Assembly (NCBI GenBank): GCA_017305715.1
Contig: JAFKKG010000011.1
Location: 290,950 to 354,949 of the forward strand
Length of the DNA stretch: 64,000 nt
Direction of reading: 5' to 3'
Origin: Hyphomicrobiales bacterium
GTDB taxonomy: Bacteria; Pseudomonadota; Alphaproteobacteria; Rhizobiales; Xanthobacteraceae
This document shows, piece after piece, positions 25,851 to 34,567 of this stretch (its first letter is position 1; every line of letters starts with the position of its first letter). The notes beneath the pieces were generated by a model. It did no database searches and was not told the origin of the DNA. It was given only the letters and a program-made list of their open reading frames with translations. The position numbers and the translations under genes are program-made.

Positions 25851-26478
25851 GGGCTCGGCTACGGCCGGCCTTCCGCGAGGGCCGTCCTACCATCGAGCTT
25901 ACGAGACTGACCATTTCCTCCGCGATCTGGTCCGGCGTCAACGCCCCTGTGGGACGGTACCAATTGAAGACCCAGGTTGTCATGCCGGTGATGGCCTGAG
26001 TTGCAACGGAGACATTTGGGATGTGAAACTCGCCGGCATCCACGCCTTCCCGAAGCAGTTTTGAAAGCGCGGTATCAAAGCGCCTTCGGTTGTTGGAAAG
26101 ATCCCGGAATGCGGATTTAGGAAGATGATTCTCCTCCCTGAAATAAACCGCGAGGTAAACGCGGCCTTCGATGACGCGAAGGCAGAGGTCGCGGACGAGC
26201 GATTGCAGTCGTTCCCAAACGCTGCCCGACCCCGCCGCGGCAACCTCCGCGGACTGGGCGACGAAAGCGGTCGTGCGTCCGCAGACACCCGCAAGAATAT
26301 CGGCTTTGTTTTCGAAGTGGTAGTAGATGAAAGGTTTGGTGACGTGAAGGCGTGACGCGATTGCTTCGACGCTGGTTCCGTTAAAGCCATGCTGGAAGAA
26401 TAATTCGCTTGCGGCGTCGAGAATTCGCTTGCGCTTCAGATCCTTGATCTCGTCCCGGAGGGTGTCGGATTTCTTCAT
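25834..26478 (-). CDS. TetR/AcrR-family regulator of the carboxylase/ligase locus
   Basis: A 214-residue repressor. The start at 26478 gives MKKSDTLRDEIKDLKRKRIL, directly followed by the helix-turn-helix (FNGTSVEAIASRLHVTKPFIYYHFENKADIL), which is the usual TetR layout. A longer reading from 26574 adds 32 atypical residues. The ligand domain includes RVYLAVYFREENHLPKSAF and WVFNWYRPTGALTPDQIAEE, a WY-type pattern seen in regulators of acyl-CoA metabolism. Its last 17 bases overlap the convergent binding protein gene, and it is divergent from the carboxyltransferase gene. It probably senses an acyl-CoA of this pathway. Confidence 0.9.
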   Translation of the reverse strand: MKKSDTLRDEIKDLKRKRILDAASELFFQHGFNGTSVEAIASRLHVTKPFIYYHFENKADILAGVCGRTTAFVAQSAEVAAAGSGSVWERLQSLVRDLCLRVIEGRVYLAVYFREENHLPKSAFRDLSNNRRRFDTALSKLLREGVDAGEFHIPNVSVATQAITGMTTWVFNWYRPTGALTPDQIAEEMVSLVSSMVGRPSRKAGRSRALTSSS

Positions 26479-26612
26479 GCGACTCTTGTCGGTAAGGGGA
26501 GATACGTTGGTGAACCGGTCGTAGGACACGGTATTCGCCAAGGAAGCGAAACTCAAGGAACTCGGCCGATCCATCGACCACCAAGCAGCCTCACTGGAAA
26601 ATTGGTATTTAC

Positions 26613-28154
26613 ATGAAGATGTCAGACGGACTAGCGAAGCTCGACGAACGGCGGCGCCGTGCCCTCGATATGGGTGGTGAGTTGCGCGTCGGGCGCCAGA
26701 TCGCGCAGGGCAAGCTCACGGTGCGCGACAGGGTGGACCAGCTGCTCGATGCGGGATCATTTCAGGAGTACGGCCAGCTTTGCTCGCACGTATCGGAGAT
26801 GGCGCAACAGACCGCCGAGATCACTCCTTCCGACGGCGTCGTCAGTGGCTTTGGCAAGATCGATGGACGGTTCGTCGCCGTGGTGGCCGAGGATTTCACG
26901 GTCAAGGGCGGATCCCATGGCGTGATCAACGCGAAGAAGAAGCTGCACATGGTGCAGATGGCGCGCCGCGAACGCGTGCCGCTGATCTGGATGGTCGACG
27001 GAGCGGGCGCCCGCGGCCAGGAATTGATGAATGATGGTCTTCCGGACGTCACGCATTTTCTGGAGATCGCGCGGCTCTCTGGAACTGCGCCGCAGGTCTC
27101 GCTGGTGCTCGGGCCATGTGCGGGTGACTCGGCGCTTGTCGGAGCAGCCACCGAATTCATCGTGATGCGCGAGGGCACGGGCATGATGGCCGCCGGCGGA
27201 CCGCCCGTCGTGAAGGCAGCGACCGGTATCGAGATCACGAAGGAAGAACTCGGTGGTTCGGAAATCCACGCCAGGGCCTCGGGGATCGTCGACCGCGTGG
27301 CGAAGACCGACGAGGAAGCGCTCAGGCTGGCGCGGGCCTTTCTGTCCTATCTGCCTGGCAACGCCTGGTCATATCCGCCGCGCTCGGATCCGGCCGACCC
27401 CGAGGCGATCGACCTCGATTCTGTTCTGCCGGACTCGCTGCGGCGGTCCTACGACGTCAAAAAGGTAATTCGCGGAATTGTCGACGCGGAGAGCTTTCTG
27501 GAAATCAAGCCCGAGTGGGCCAAGATGCTCATAACGGGGCTTGCGCGCATAGACGGACATCCGGTCGGGATCATCGCCAACCAGCCGATGGTTTTCGCCG
27601 GTGCGCTGACCAGCGCTGCCGGTCGAAAAGCGCGCCGGTTTATCGATCTCTGTTCGGCCTATCATATTCCGCTGGTTTCATTGCAGGACGTCCCGGGTGT
27701 CATGACCGGCCCGCAGGCGGAGAAGGAAGGTACCCTTCGGGAAGGCCTTGCGGTCGTGTATGCGCTGGCATGGGCAGATGTGCCAAAAATCACGATCGTA
27801 CTGAGAAAGGCTTTTGGGTTCGGTGCATGCGCGATGGGCGGTTGGGGCGGTGAGCAAAGTCTCGTCGTTGCGTGGCCGACTGCCGACTTCGCCTCATTGC
27901 CGGTGTCGGGCGGCGTCGCTGCTGCCTTCAAGACCGAGATCGACCAGGCCGCCGATCCCGAAGCCAAGAGGCAGGAAATTGAGGCACGTTTCAAGGATGG
28001 AACCGATCCATTCAACGCCGCCGCACGGTTTACGGTGCACGACGTTGTCAAGCCGAACGAAACCAGAAGGCGCATCATGCATGCGCTTGAGCTTTCAAGG
28101 AGCCGCCGGAGCCAATCGCCGGCGCCCGTGCCACGCTACGGTGTGATGCCCTAA
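26613..28154 (+). CDS. acyl-CoA carboxylase carboxyltransferase subunit (PccB/MmdA family)
   Basis: A 513-residue crotonase-fold carboxyltransferase that would move CO2 from carboxybiotin to an acyl-CoA. Family features: KLDERRRRALDMGG, AGSFQEYGQL, the N-domain ATEFIVMREGTGMMAAGGPP and ELGGSEIHARASGIVD, and the C-domain SLQDVPGVMTGPQAEKEG. The active-site loop differs from typical propionyl- and methylcrotonyl-CoA enzymes: where those have an AYxxM- or AYDP-type segment this reads GACAMGGWGGEQSLVVAWP. It is followed by an acyl-CoA ligase and a biotin carrier. The matching biotin carboxylase is not in the window. The acyl substrate is unknown. Confidence 0.9.
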   Translation: MKMSDGLAKLDERRRRALDMGGELRVGRQIAQGKLTVRDRVDQLLDAGSFQEYGQLCSHVSEMAQQTAEITPSDGVVSGFGKIDGRFVAVVAEDFTVKGGSHGVINAKKKLHMVQMARRERVPLIWMVDGAGARGQELMNDGLPDVTHFLEIARLSGTAPQVSLVLGPCAGDSALVGAATEFIVMREGTGMMAAGGPPVVKAATGIEITKEELGGSEIHARASGIVDRVAKTDEEALRLARAFLSYLPGNAWSYPPRSDPADPEAIDLDSVLPDSLRRSYDVKKVIRGIVDAESFLEIKPEWAKMLITGLARIDGHPVGIIANQPMVFAGALTSAAGRKARRFIDLCSAYHIPLVSLQDVPGVMTGPQAEKEGTLREGLAVVYALAWADVPKITIVLRKAFGFGACAMGGWGGEQSLVVAWPTADFASLPVSGGVAAAFKTEIDQAADPEAKRQEIEARFKDGTDPFNAAARFTVHDVVKPNETRRRIMHALELSRSRRSQSPAPVPRYGVMP

Positions 28155-28179
28155 CCCCTGGCGCTGAAGAGGATTCGAC

Positions 28180-29787
28180 ATGACGAGGGCCCAAGACAAG
28201 AGGATACCACCCGCGGAATCGTGCGTCGTACGCTCGATGCTCGAAAAGTGGTCTGCGTCGCAGCCTGACAAGGTATTCGTCAAGGTCTCGACGACCGAAG
28301 AAGTGACCTACCGGCAAATGCGCGATCTCACGGCTTCTGCTGCCGCAGGACTCGCCCGGCTCGGCGTCGGGCAGGGTGATAATGTAATTGTCTGGATGCC
28401 GAACACCGTCGACTGCATGCGGGTTTGGTTTGGCATTAATTGGCTCGGCGCGACCTATGTTCCGATCAATACGGCCTACAAGGGACATTTGCTGGAGCAC
28501 GTTCTGGAGAATGCAGGCGCTCGGATCATTGTGGCGCATGCCAGCCTGGCCGGACTGTTGGCCCAAGTCGATACCGCGAAGATCGAGACGGTCGTTATCT
28601 TTGGTGGCGATCCGATCGCCATCAAGGATCTGCGGGTTGTCCCCTCGAACGTGCTGGATAACGGCGAGGCTTCGAGTCTGCCCGACGTCGACGTGAGGCC
28701 GTGGGATCTGCAGTCGATCATCTATACCTCGGGTACGACGGGTCCGTCCAAGGGCGTCATGTCCTCCTATGCCCACCTTCATGCCATGTCCGGCGCCGAG
28801 GGCTTCTACATGCTGGCGCCGGAAGACCGCTACATGTGCAATCTGCCGCTTTTTCACGTCGGAGGAACCATTCCGGTCATGGGAATGCTGTCGCGGGGCG
28901 GCTCGATCTCGCTCGTCTCGTCGTTCTCCACGGAGGAATTCTGGCCGAAAATCCGGGAGACCGAAACGACGGTCGTATTGTTGCTCGGTGCAATGACGAA
29001 TTTCATCACCAAGCGTCCGCAGGGTCCGGAAGACAGGGATCATCCGTTGAAGAAGGTGATCATCGTTCCGCTATCGGAAGATGCACCCGCGTTCGCCGCC
29101 CGATTCGGTGTCGAGACCTACACGCTTTACAACATGACCGAAATATCGACGCCTCTCGTTTCGGAGCTCAACCCGGGCAAGATAGGATCATGCGGGCGAG
29201 CGAGGGCGGGCGTCGAACTCAGGCTCATCGACGAGAACGACTGCGAAGTTGCCCAAGGCAGCGTCGGAGAGCTCATCGTTCGAACCGACGCGCCGTGGGC
29301 CTTGAACAGCGGCTACTACAAGAATGCAGAAGCCACCGTAGTGGCGTGGCGCAACGGCTGGTTTCACACCGGCGATGCTTTTCGCATGGATGCCGATGGC
29401 ACTTTTTTCTTTGTCGACCGAATGAAGGATGCGATTCGCCGGCGAGGGGAGAATATTTCTTCGTTCGAGGTGGAAGCGGAAATTGCGGCGCACCCGCTGG
29501 TGAACGAGGTTGCCGTCGTCCCGGTGCCGAGCGAATTTGCCGAGGAGGAGGTGATGTGCGTTGTCGCCTCGGTTCAAGGGCAAGCCATCGATCCAAGGGA
29601 ACTTATCGAGTTTCTGATCCCGCGTCTGCCGCATTTCATGGTCCCCCGCTATGTGCGGATCGTCGAAAGCCTTCCGAAAACGCCGACGCAAAAAATACAG
29701 AAGCACCTGCTTCGATCAGCAGGTGTGACCGATGACACCTGGGACCGCGAGCGGGCCGGCATCAAGATCAGACGGCAGCAACTTTAA
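28180..29787 (+). CDS. AMP-forming acyl-CoA synthetase (CaiC-like)
   Basis: A 535-residue ligase activating a carboxylic acid to its CoA thioester through an acyl-AMP. Motifs in order: the P-loop IIYTSGTTGPSKGVMSSY (about residues 183-200), the Y-N-M-T-E adenine motif (TYTLYNMTEISTPL), the hinge WFHTGDAFRMDADGTFFFVD, RRRGENISSFEVE, and the catalytic Lys near the C-terminus (LPKTPTQKIQKHLL). It resembles the crotonobetaine/carnitine-CoA ligase group. It lies 25 bases after the carboxyltransferase and 3 bases before the biotin carrier, so it should activate the acid that the carboxylase then uses. Confidence 0.92.
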   Translation: MTRAQDKRIPPAESCVVRSMLEKWSASQPDKVFVKVSTTEEVTYRQMRDLTASAAAGLARLGVGQGDNVIVWMPNTVDCMRVWFGINWLGATYVPINTAYKGHLLEHVLENAGARIIVAHASLAGLLAQVDTAKIETVVIFGGDPIAIKDLRVVPSNVLDNGEASSLPDVDVRPWDLQSIIYTSGTTGPSKGVMSSYAHLHAMSGAEGFYMLAPEDRYMCNLPLFHVGGTIPVMGMLSRGGSISLVSSFSTEEFWPKIRETETTVVLLLGAMTNFITKRPQGPEDRDHPLKKVIIVPLSEDAPAFAARFGVETYTLYNMTEISTPLVSELNPGKIGSCGRARAGVELRLIDENDCEVAQGSVGELIVRTDAPWALNSGYYKNAEATVVAWRNGWFHTGDAFRMDADGTFFFVDRMKDAIRRRGENISSFEVEAEIAAHPLVNEVAVVPVPSEFAEEEVMCVVASVQGQAIDPRELIEFLIPRLPHFMVPRYVRIVESLPKTPTQKIQKHLLRSAGVTDDTWDRERAGIKIRRQQL

Positions 29788-29790
29788 AGG

Positions 29791-30021
29791 ATGGTCGAGA
29801 TGGCCCGGAACGAAATTAGAGCCGAAATCACCGGCACCGTCATGTCGGTGCTTGTCAAGTTGGGGGACGTCGTCACGGAAGGCGAGGAACTGGCGTTCAT
29901 CGAAGCAATGAAAATGGAAATACCCGTAACTGCGCCGCTTTCCGGAACGATTATCGAAATTCGAATCGCCGAAAACGAGGCGATCTCTGAAAACGATCTG
30001 AGCTTTATTATCGACGGGTAG
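29791..30021 (+). CDS. biotin carboxyl carrier protein, stand-alone
   Basis: A 76-residue biotinyl domain with the classical EAMKMEIP tetrad; Lys41 should carry biotin. The flanking glycines (ITGTVMSVLVKLGDVVTEGE and APLSGTIIEI) show a complete domain with no extra N-terminal region, far shorter than AccB. It begins three bases after the ligase stop, so translation may be coupled. It should shuttle carboxybiotin to the carboxyltransferase two genes upstream. The biotin carboxylase needed to charge it must come from elsewhere. Confidence 0.93.
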   Translation: MVEMARNEIRAEITGTVMSVLVKLGDVVTEGEELAFIEAMKMEIPVTAPLSGTIIEIRIAENEAISENDLSFIIDG

Positions 30022-30118
30022 TCGTCATTGCCGGACGCGAGGCGCAACAAATCTTGAAACTCCCAAGGGAGAACAAACCACGCTCGTGGCACGAAGTGGA
30101 TAAGCAGACCCGTCCGAC

Positions 30119-30149
30119 GGGTATCGGCCTTTGGGACAGGCCGATACCC
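30119..30149 (+). terminator. strong perfect hairpin after the biotin carrier gene
   Basis: GGGTATCGGCCT and AGGCCGATACCC are exact reverse complements of 12 bases with a 7-base loop. It lies about 100 bases past the biotin carrier stop. There is no T-tract (ATTATCC follows), so termination is inferred; it may also protect the 3' end or act as an operator. Confidence 0.55.
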
Positions 30150-30218
30150 ATTATCCATATTGAGGAACGCGAGCGGGGGCATTAACCTGCACGGCAACTA
30201 CAGACGAGGGGGCCGGGC

Positions 30219-30644
30219 ATGAAACGCTATCTGATCTTCGGAGCCATCGGCCCGTTCATCGGCGGCTTGCTGCTGCTGTTCGCAACCACGGTGGCCTCCG
30301 GCTACTGGGCCGACACCCATTGGTCGGAAGTCAGCAAGTTCTTCGCGACCTTCGTCAAGTCACTGCAATACAGTTATTTGTTCGGCGTCGTGCCGGCGCT
30401 GATGATCGGCGCCATCGACGATATCCTGTTTCACGTGCCGCGCATCCGCCCGGGCTTGCGGATCTGCATCATGGGCGCGATCGGGTTTGCGGTCGCGGAA
30501 CTGATGTACGGCTCGCGCGGTCCCGACTCCGGCGCGATCCAGTTCCTGCTCTATGGCCTGGTCGGCTTCGTGCCCGCCACGCTGTCGTCGTGGCTCACCG
30601 ACAAATATGCCGATGAGCACGCGCCCCCGGTGCATTCGACGTAA
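30219..30644 (+). CDS. four-helix membrane protein (DUF5413-like)
   Basis: A 141-residue inner-membrane protein with four hydrophobic segments at about residues 5-27, 50-70, 82-98 and 108-125. It starts MKRYLIFGAIGPFIGGLLLL, preceded by GAGGGGGCCGGGC. The loop IDDILFHVPRIRPGLRIC and the segment YGSRGPDSGAIQFLLYGL are likely conserved. From memory it resembles DUF5413 proteins of Bradyrhizobium, but I could not check this. Function unknown. Confidence 0.75.
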   Translation: MKRYLIFGAIGPFIGGLLLLFATTVASGYWADTHWSEVSKFFATFVKSLQYSYLFGVVPALMIGAIDDILFHVPRIRPGLRICIMGAIGFAVAELMYGSRGPDSGAIQFLLYGLVGFVPATLSSWLTDKYADEHAPPVHST

Positions 30645-30741
30645 GCCGCGAGGAGCAGGCCACGTCCGGCGAAGCCTTGGCGACTCGGCGGCGGACCTTG
30701 CGATCCGCCGCCGACATGCGAAGTGGTTTACAGGATCAAAC

Positions 30742-30987
30742 TCACGTCCCGTTGGCGCGGCAGCGGCCGTAGGGGCCGAGATACCAGCCGCGCGGGCAGG
30801 CGTGCGCGGCCGGGTTGGCGTAGTTGCGCCGGCAGCCGCCATAGGGGCCGCGGTGCCAGCCCGGGCCGCAACCACCGGCGACCTCGATGACATCGGGGTT
30901 GGACGCCGGCGCGACCGGCGCCAGCGGCATGGCGTTGGCGCTCGCCAGGCTGCCGAGCAGGAAGGCGGCTGCAATCAGTTTCTTCAT
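30742..30987 (-). CDS. small secreted Cys/Gly/Arg-rich protein (GCG_CRPN-type)
   Basis: An 81-residue exported protein. The ATG at 30987 has GGAG upstream and opens on a signal peptide (MKKLIAAAFLLGSLASANAM). The mature part has two imperfect repeats, GCGPGWHRGPYGGCRRN and ACPRGWYLGPYGRCRAN, with paired cysteines. It resembles the GCG_CRPN group of small alphaproteobacterial secreted proteins, for which no function is established. Another small exported protein gene lies just upstream on the same strand. Confidence 0.8.
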   Translation of the reverse strand: MKKLIAAAFLLGSLASANAMPLAPVAPASNPDVIEVAGGCGPGWHRGPYGGCRRNYANPAAHACPRGWYLGPYGRCRANGT

Positions 30988-31026
30988 GACCAGTCTCCGG
31001 TGGGGTTGAGGATCGCGGTTCAACGA

Positions 31027-31266
31027 TTAGCCGCCGGCGAACGCGATGCCGGCGCGGACCTCGCCGATTGCCTGGTCGATCAGCCCGAGGGCGCGTTCGC
31101 GGTGGCCGCCCTTGTTCGGCGTCGCCGCCGCCAGTTCGCCGCGGGCCGACTGCAGCAGGGTGATGGTCTCGGTCATGTGCGGCTGCGCGCCGATCGCGTA
31201 ACCGATGCCCATGGAAGCTGTTATCGCGGCGCCGAGCAGCGCCTTGCGGGCGAAAGATGTGGTCAT
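31027..31266 (-). CDS. small exported protein, 79 aa
   Basis: A 79-residue protein with AGGAG nine bases before the ATG. Residues 1-28 form a signal peptide or anchor (ARKALLGAAITASMGIGYAI). The remainder is a helical segment (HMTETITLLQSARGELAAAT, ERALGLIDQAIGEVRAGIAF) of the kind seen in small periplasmic helical-hairpin proteins. It lies 39 bases before the GCG_CRPN-type gene, probably in one transcript. Function unknown. Confidence 0.75.
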   Translation of the reverse strand: MTTSFARKALLGAAITASMGIGYAIGAQPHMTETITLLQSARGELAAATPNKGGHRERALGLIDQAIGEVRAGIAFAGG

Positions 31267-31526
31267 CTCGTGGTCTCCTCTGACGTTTTTCGGCCGGCCG
31301 CCTGGTCAATGCACCGGCGTGCCGTTGCCGCCGCATCCCTAAGGCCTGGCGGATCAGCCGTCTTGGACTGGCAGGCGCCGGGGAGGCACCGGATTGGACT
31401 GTCCGGCGTCGTTTCCATCACGGACGCGTGTTGCTATTGTCTGATAGCCTTCATCCGGCGTTCAGCCGGGGCGGGCCAGTCTGCCCTGCATTGCCACCAG
31501 ACATTTGCCTGCACCCTTGCCCGCCG

Positions 31527-32489
31527 ATGCAAGTCATCAAGAGAACGCTGTCGACCGACATGCTGCCGCCGGGCCTGAGCGAGCGGCAGCGCTTCATGTT
31601 TTTTGCCGAACTGTTCGAGCATTTCTCCAACACCGGCGAGCTCGATCCGGCCGAAGACGTGCCGTTCCGCGCCGCGATGAATTCGATCCATATCGGCACC
31701 ACCCTGCTCGGCCGCTGCGACGGCACCTTCACGACGGTCCGGCGCGAGAAGCGCCAGGTGCTGGCGACCAATGACGACCGCTATTGCCTCGCCCGCAACA
31801 CCGGCGCGCGCGAGTCCCGGCTCGTGCATCGCGGCCGCGAATTTGTCATGCGGCCGGGCTCGATGGTGCTGCTCAAGCTCGACGAGCCGTTCTTCTCCGC
31901 CGATGGCGCCAATGTCAAACGCTTCACCAATGTGCATCTGCCGATGGCGACGTTGAAGGCGATGGTCGCCGGCGTCGACGACCTGGTCGGCCGCGAATTG
32001 GAGCCGGGCGGCGCGCTGTCGCTGGCGATGGATTACAGCGATCTGCTCTTGAGGCATCCGGGTGCGGTCGACGAGGCCGGCTTTGCCATTGCCGCCCATC
32101 TGCTCGATCTCGCAGCCCTCGGCCTCGGCGCCCGTGGCGATGTCGCGGACGCAGCCCGGCGCGGCGGCGTGCGCGCGGTGCGGCTGAAGGCGGTGCTGTC
32201 GGTGCTCGAACGGCGATTCACCGAGCCGGATTTCTCCGCGCAAAAACTCGCCGCGGCCGCCGGCCTGTCGGAGCGCTATGTCAATGAACTGCTGTATGAA
32301 GCCGGCGCCAGTTTCACGATGCGGCTGCTCGAACTGCGGCTGCGCAAGGCGGCGGATCTGTTGGCGCATCAGGGCGAACGCCGCATCAGCGACGTCGCCT
32401 TCGACTGCGGCTTCAACGATCTGTCCTATTTCAACCGCTGCTTCCGCCGCCGCTTTGGGCTGACGCCGTCAGCGGCGAGGGGGCGGTAG
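31527..32489 (+). CDS. AraC-family transcriptional regulator
   Basis: A 320-residue regulator. The N-terminal ~200 residues form an AraC_binding_2-like sensor (DVPFRAAMNSIHIGTTLLGR, FVMRPGSMVLLKLDEPFF). The C-terminal ~100 residues hold two helix-turn-helix units (FSAQKLAAAAGLSERYVNEL and RRISDVAFDCGFNDLSYFNR, ending FRRRFGLTPSAARGR). I took the ATG at 31527; an upstream in-frame GTG at 31428 would add 33 unlikely residues. No ribosome site is clear. Neighbouring genes give no hint of its target. Confidence 0.9.
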   Translation: MQVIKRTLSTDMLPPGLSERQRFMFFAELFEHFSNTGELDPAEDVPFRAAMNSIHIGTTLLGRCDGTFTTVRREKRQVLATNDDRYCLARNTGARESRLVHRGREFVMRPGSMVLLKLDEPFFSADGANVKRFTNVHLPMATLKAMVAGVDDLVGRELEPGGALSLAMDYSDLLLRHPGAVDEAGFAIAAHLLDLAALGLGARGDVADAARRGGVRAVRLKAVLSVLERRFTEPDFSAQKLAAAAGLSERYVNELLYEAGASFTMRLLELRLRKAADLLAHQGERRISDVAFDCGFNDLSYFNRCFRRRFGLTPSAARGR

Positions 32490-32548
32490 ATGCCGGGGCT
32501 CAGTGATATTTTGACGCAACTTGCACTCGCGTTCTGCGTTACCATCTG

Positions 32549-33088
32549 ATGGCCATGTCAAACGACGACATTTTTGTGCCGCCGCGCCAGCGCACCGAAC
32601 GCCCCTCCGCGGGGCGGGCGCAGGGCCGTGGGCCGGTCATCGACCAGGAAGGGCGGGAAATTCCGGATCCCGGATCGAGCGGCCCGTTCGAGCGTTTCCA
32701 GTTCGATTTCGGGCAATCCAGCGCGAACCCGTTCGGCAACCTGACGCGAGAGCAGCGGATGGCGCGGCTCGATGCGATCGCGAAACTGCTCGACGTCGCC
32801 TTCGTCTTGCCCGGCACCAATATCCGCTACGGCATCGACGGCCTGATCGGGCTGATCCCCGTCGTCGGTGACATCATCACGACCGCGATCTCGTTGTGGC
32901 TGGTGCGCGAGGCGCGCGCGCTCGGCGCGCCCTGGCACATCACGGCGCGAATGCTCGGCAATGTCGCGCTCGATGGCGTGGTCGGCCTGGTGCCGGTCGC
33001 GGGCGACGCCTTCGACGTCATGTTCCGCGCCAATGTCCGCAACGTGCGGATGCTCAAGCGCTGGATGGACAAGCAGCCGCGCCTGTGA
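32549..33088 (+). CDS. DUF4112-family membrane protein
   Basis: A 179-residue protein. The first ~75 residues are hydrophilic and Pro/Arg-rich. The DUF4112-like core follows: RLDAIAKLLDVAFVLPGTNI, RYGIDGLIGLIPVVGDIITT, then NVALDGVVGLVPVAGDAFDV and a basic tail (RNVRMLKRWMDKQPRL). The two G-L-[IV]-P-V-x-G-D motifs are internal repeats, each in a hydrophobic hairpin. The function of this family is not established. Confidence 0.85.
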   Translation: MAMSNDDIFVPPRQRTERPSAGRAQGRGPVIDQEGREIPDPGSSGPFERFQFDFGQSSANPFGNLTREQRMARLDAIAKLLDVAFVLPGTNIRYGIDGLIGLIPVVGDIITTAISLWLVREARALGAPWHITARMLGNVALDGVVGLVPVAGDAFDVMFRANVRNVRMLKRWMDKQPRL

Positions 33089-33110
33089 CGGTCCGCGCGC
33101 ATCCACGCGC

Positions 33111-33143
33111 AAAAAAATGCCCCCGGACATCGCCCGAGGGCAT
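33111..33143 (-). terminator. intrinsic terminator of the 94-aa gene
   Basis: On the minus strand ATGCCCTCGG and CCGGGGGCAT pair over ten bases (one G-U) around a 7-base loop, followed directly by seven T residues. It is 20 bases past the stop of the gene at 33163. Read from the plus strand the A-tract precedes the stem, so it acts on the minus strand only. Confidence 0.85.
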
Positions 33144-33162
33144 CTTGCAACGAAGCGGATGC

Positions 33163-33447
33163 TTACGCGGCGTCGGCGTTGGTTTCGGTCGCGGCGGGCG
33201 CGCGCGGACGACGCGGCAGCGGGAACGCCTCGCTCTCATAGAGCGTGCGGATGCCGCTCTGGTCGAAGCGGGCTTCCTCAACCTGCAGATAGGCGCCGTT
33301 CAGCGAGTCCGCCGGCAATTCCTCGATCGCGAAGCGAACCGCTTCGGCCGCGGTGCCAAAACGCCGATATGCAAAGCCCGCCCGCTTCTTCTTGCGGATC
33401 GCGGCAGGAAACAGTTCGGCAGCGGTATCGTAGCTGAATGGACGCAT
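33163..33447 (-). CDS. conserved-looking hypothetical protein, 94 aa
   Basis: The ATG at 33447 opens MRPFSYDTAAELFPAAIRKK, followed by a compact globular-looking sequence (GFAYRRFGTAAEAVRFAIEE, GAYLQVEEARFDQSGIRTLY) and a Pro/Ala-rich tail. A strong intrinsic terminator directly follows, so this is a complete single-gene transcript. I recognise no family. Confidence 0.72.
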   Translation of the reverse strand: MRPFSYDTAAELFPAAIRKKKRAGFAYRRFGTAAEAVRFAIEELPADSLNGAYLQVEEARFDQSGIRTLYESEAFPLPRRPRAPAATETNADAA

Positions 33448-33684
33448 GGTCTGTGACCTCAATCTTTTTGGCTCTTGCGTTGAGCGAGTGGGGATTGGAT
33501 GACGGTGGGCCGCTATCCCGGGCGGCGCGCCGTGCACGTCATTTCGACCCCCAATATAAGCCTGTTTGACAGAAATGCGACTCCTGATGGCGCGAATCGG
33601 GGGTGATGCTGAATCCGCGCATGGCTCGTTTTTGGGACCGTTTCGGTCCGAAATAAGCCCTGTTATTTCAATGGCCTACGGCGC

Positions 33685-33849
33685 CTAAAGTTTGCCCAGC
33701 AACACCAGGATGAGCAGCACGAGCAGAATCGTGCCGATCAGGCCCATTCCGGAATGGCCGTGGCCATAGCCATAGCCGCCAAAGCGGCCGGAGTAGCCGC
33801 CCAAGAGGATAATAATCAGGATAATGATGAGGATGGTGCCAAGCGACAT
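33685..33849 (-). CDS. DUF3309-like small membrane protein, 54 aa
   Basis: The ATG at 33849 has GGGAGG eight bases upstream. The 54-residue product is two hydrophobic helices (MSLGTILIIILIIILLGG and GLIGTILLVLLILVLLGKL) joined by a Gly/Tyr/His-rich loop (YSGRFGGYGYGHGHSGMG). This is the DUF3309 pattern, common as stress-related small proteins in Rhizobiales. Function unknown. Confidence 0.8.
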   Translation of the reverse strand: MSLGTILIIILIIILLGGYSGRFGGYGYGHGHSGMGLIGTILLVLLILVLLGKL

Positions 33850-34066
33850 CGCGGCCTCCCAGGGGCGCGCCAAACGCCCGTCAAAAACGGCGCGCGGCAG
33901 CGCCCGGCAAAACGCCCCGCCGCCCGGAGCAAAGCATACTCCAGGCCGCGAGTCCTCGCTCCGCCGAAATGGGAAATTGTCAGTCCGCAGCGATGCAAAG
34001 CATCGAACCCGGAATTTCGGAATCCCGGGTCTGGTCCTTCGGACCATCCCGGAATGACGTCGATAC

Positions 34067-34441
34067 TTATCGCTTCGTCTCGTCGATCGGCAGCACCTTC
34101 AGCGGCGTCGCGTAGGGTTCGATGCGCAGCGAGTCCGTCGCGAGAATGCCGATCTTGTGCAGCGGCGCTTGTTCGAGATCGCCGCTCGCCGATTTGTGCA
34201 CGGCGTACTGCCAGACGCTCATCGAGCCTTTGGCGACCAGCATCTTGGCGATGCCGCCGGCATTCCTGCCGTCCATCTGCGCCAGATCGTCCTCGGCCAG
34301 ACCAATGACGATTTCGTCCTTCGCGGTAATGACCTTGAACAGGGACACCTTGTCGGCGGCAAAAGCAGGCTGGATCACGACGCTCTCCATGATGAGGCTG
34401 GCAAGCCCGAGACCGAGCAGCAGGCGTTTGGATATGGGCAT
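34067..34441 (-). CDS. secreted hypothetical protein, 124 aa
   Basis: The ATG at 34441 is followed by a signal peptide (about residues 1-28, ending AFAADK). The mature ~95 residues include VSLFKVITAKDEIVIGLAED, GGIAKMLVAKGSMSVWQYAV and LATDSLRIEPYATPLKVLPI. It is a small soluble periplasmic-type fold that I do not recognise. The terminator of the msrB unit lies just upstream, so this gene has its own promoter in the ~50 bases between. Confidence 0.7.
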   Translation of the reverse strand: MPISKRLLLGLGLASLIMESVVIQPAFAADKVSLFKVITAKDEIVIGLAEDDLAQMDGRNAGGIAKMLVAKGSMSVWQYAVHKSASGDLEQAPLHKIGILATDSLRIEPYATPLKVLPIDETKR

Positions 34442-34489
34442 TGAACGGTTCCTCGTTTGCGCGCCGGGCAAACCGGAAGAAACCTCCAG

Positions 34490-34531
34490 AAAAAGAAAAA
34501 CCCCGCGCGACCAGCTCTTGGTCGCACGGGG
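34490..34531 (-). terminator. intrinsic terminator of the msrA-msrB unit
   Basis: On the minus strand a GC-rich stem (CCCCGTGCGACC with GGTCGCGCGGGG, loop AAGAGCT) is followed by TTTTTCTTTTT. It is the only terminator between msrB (stop 34665) and the secreted protein gene at 34441. Confidence 0.85.
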
Positions 34532-34567
34532 CGGGGAATGCGTTCGAATGACAGGTGAGATTGTTAT

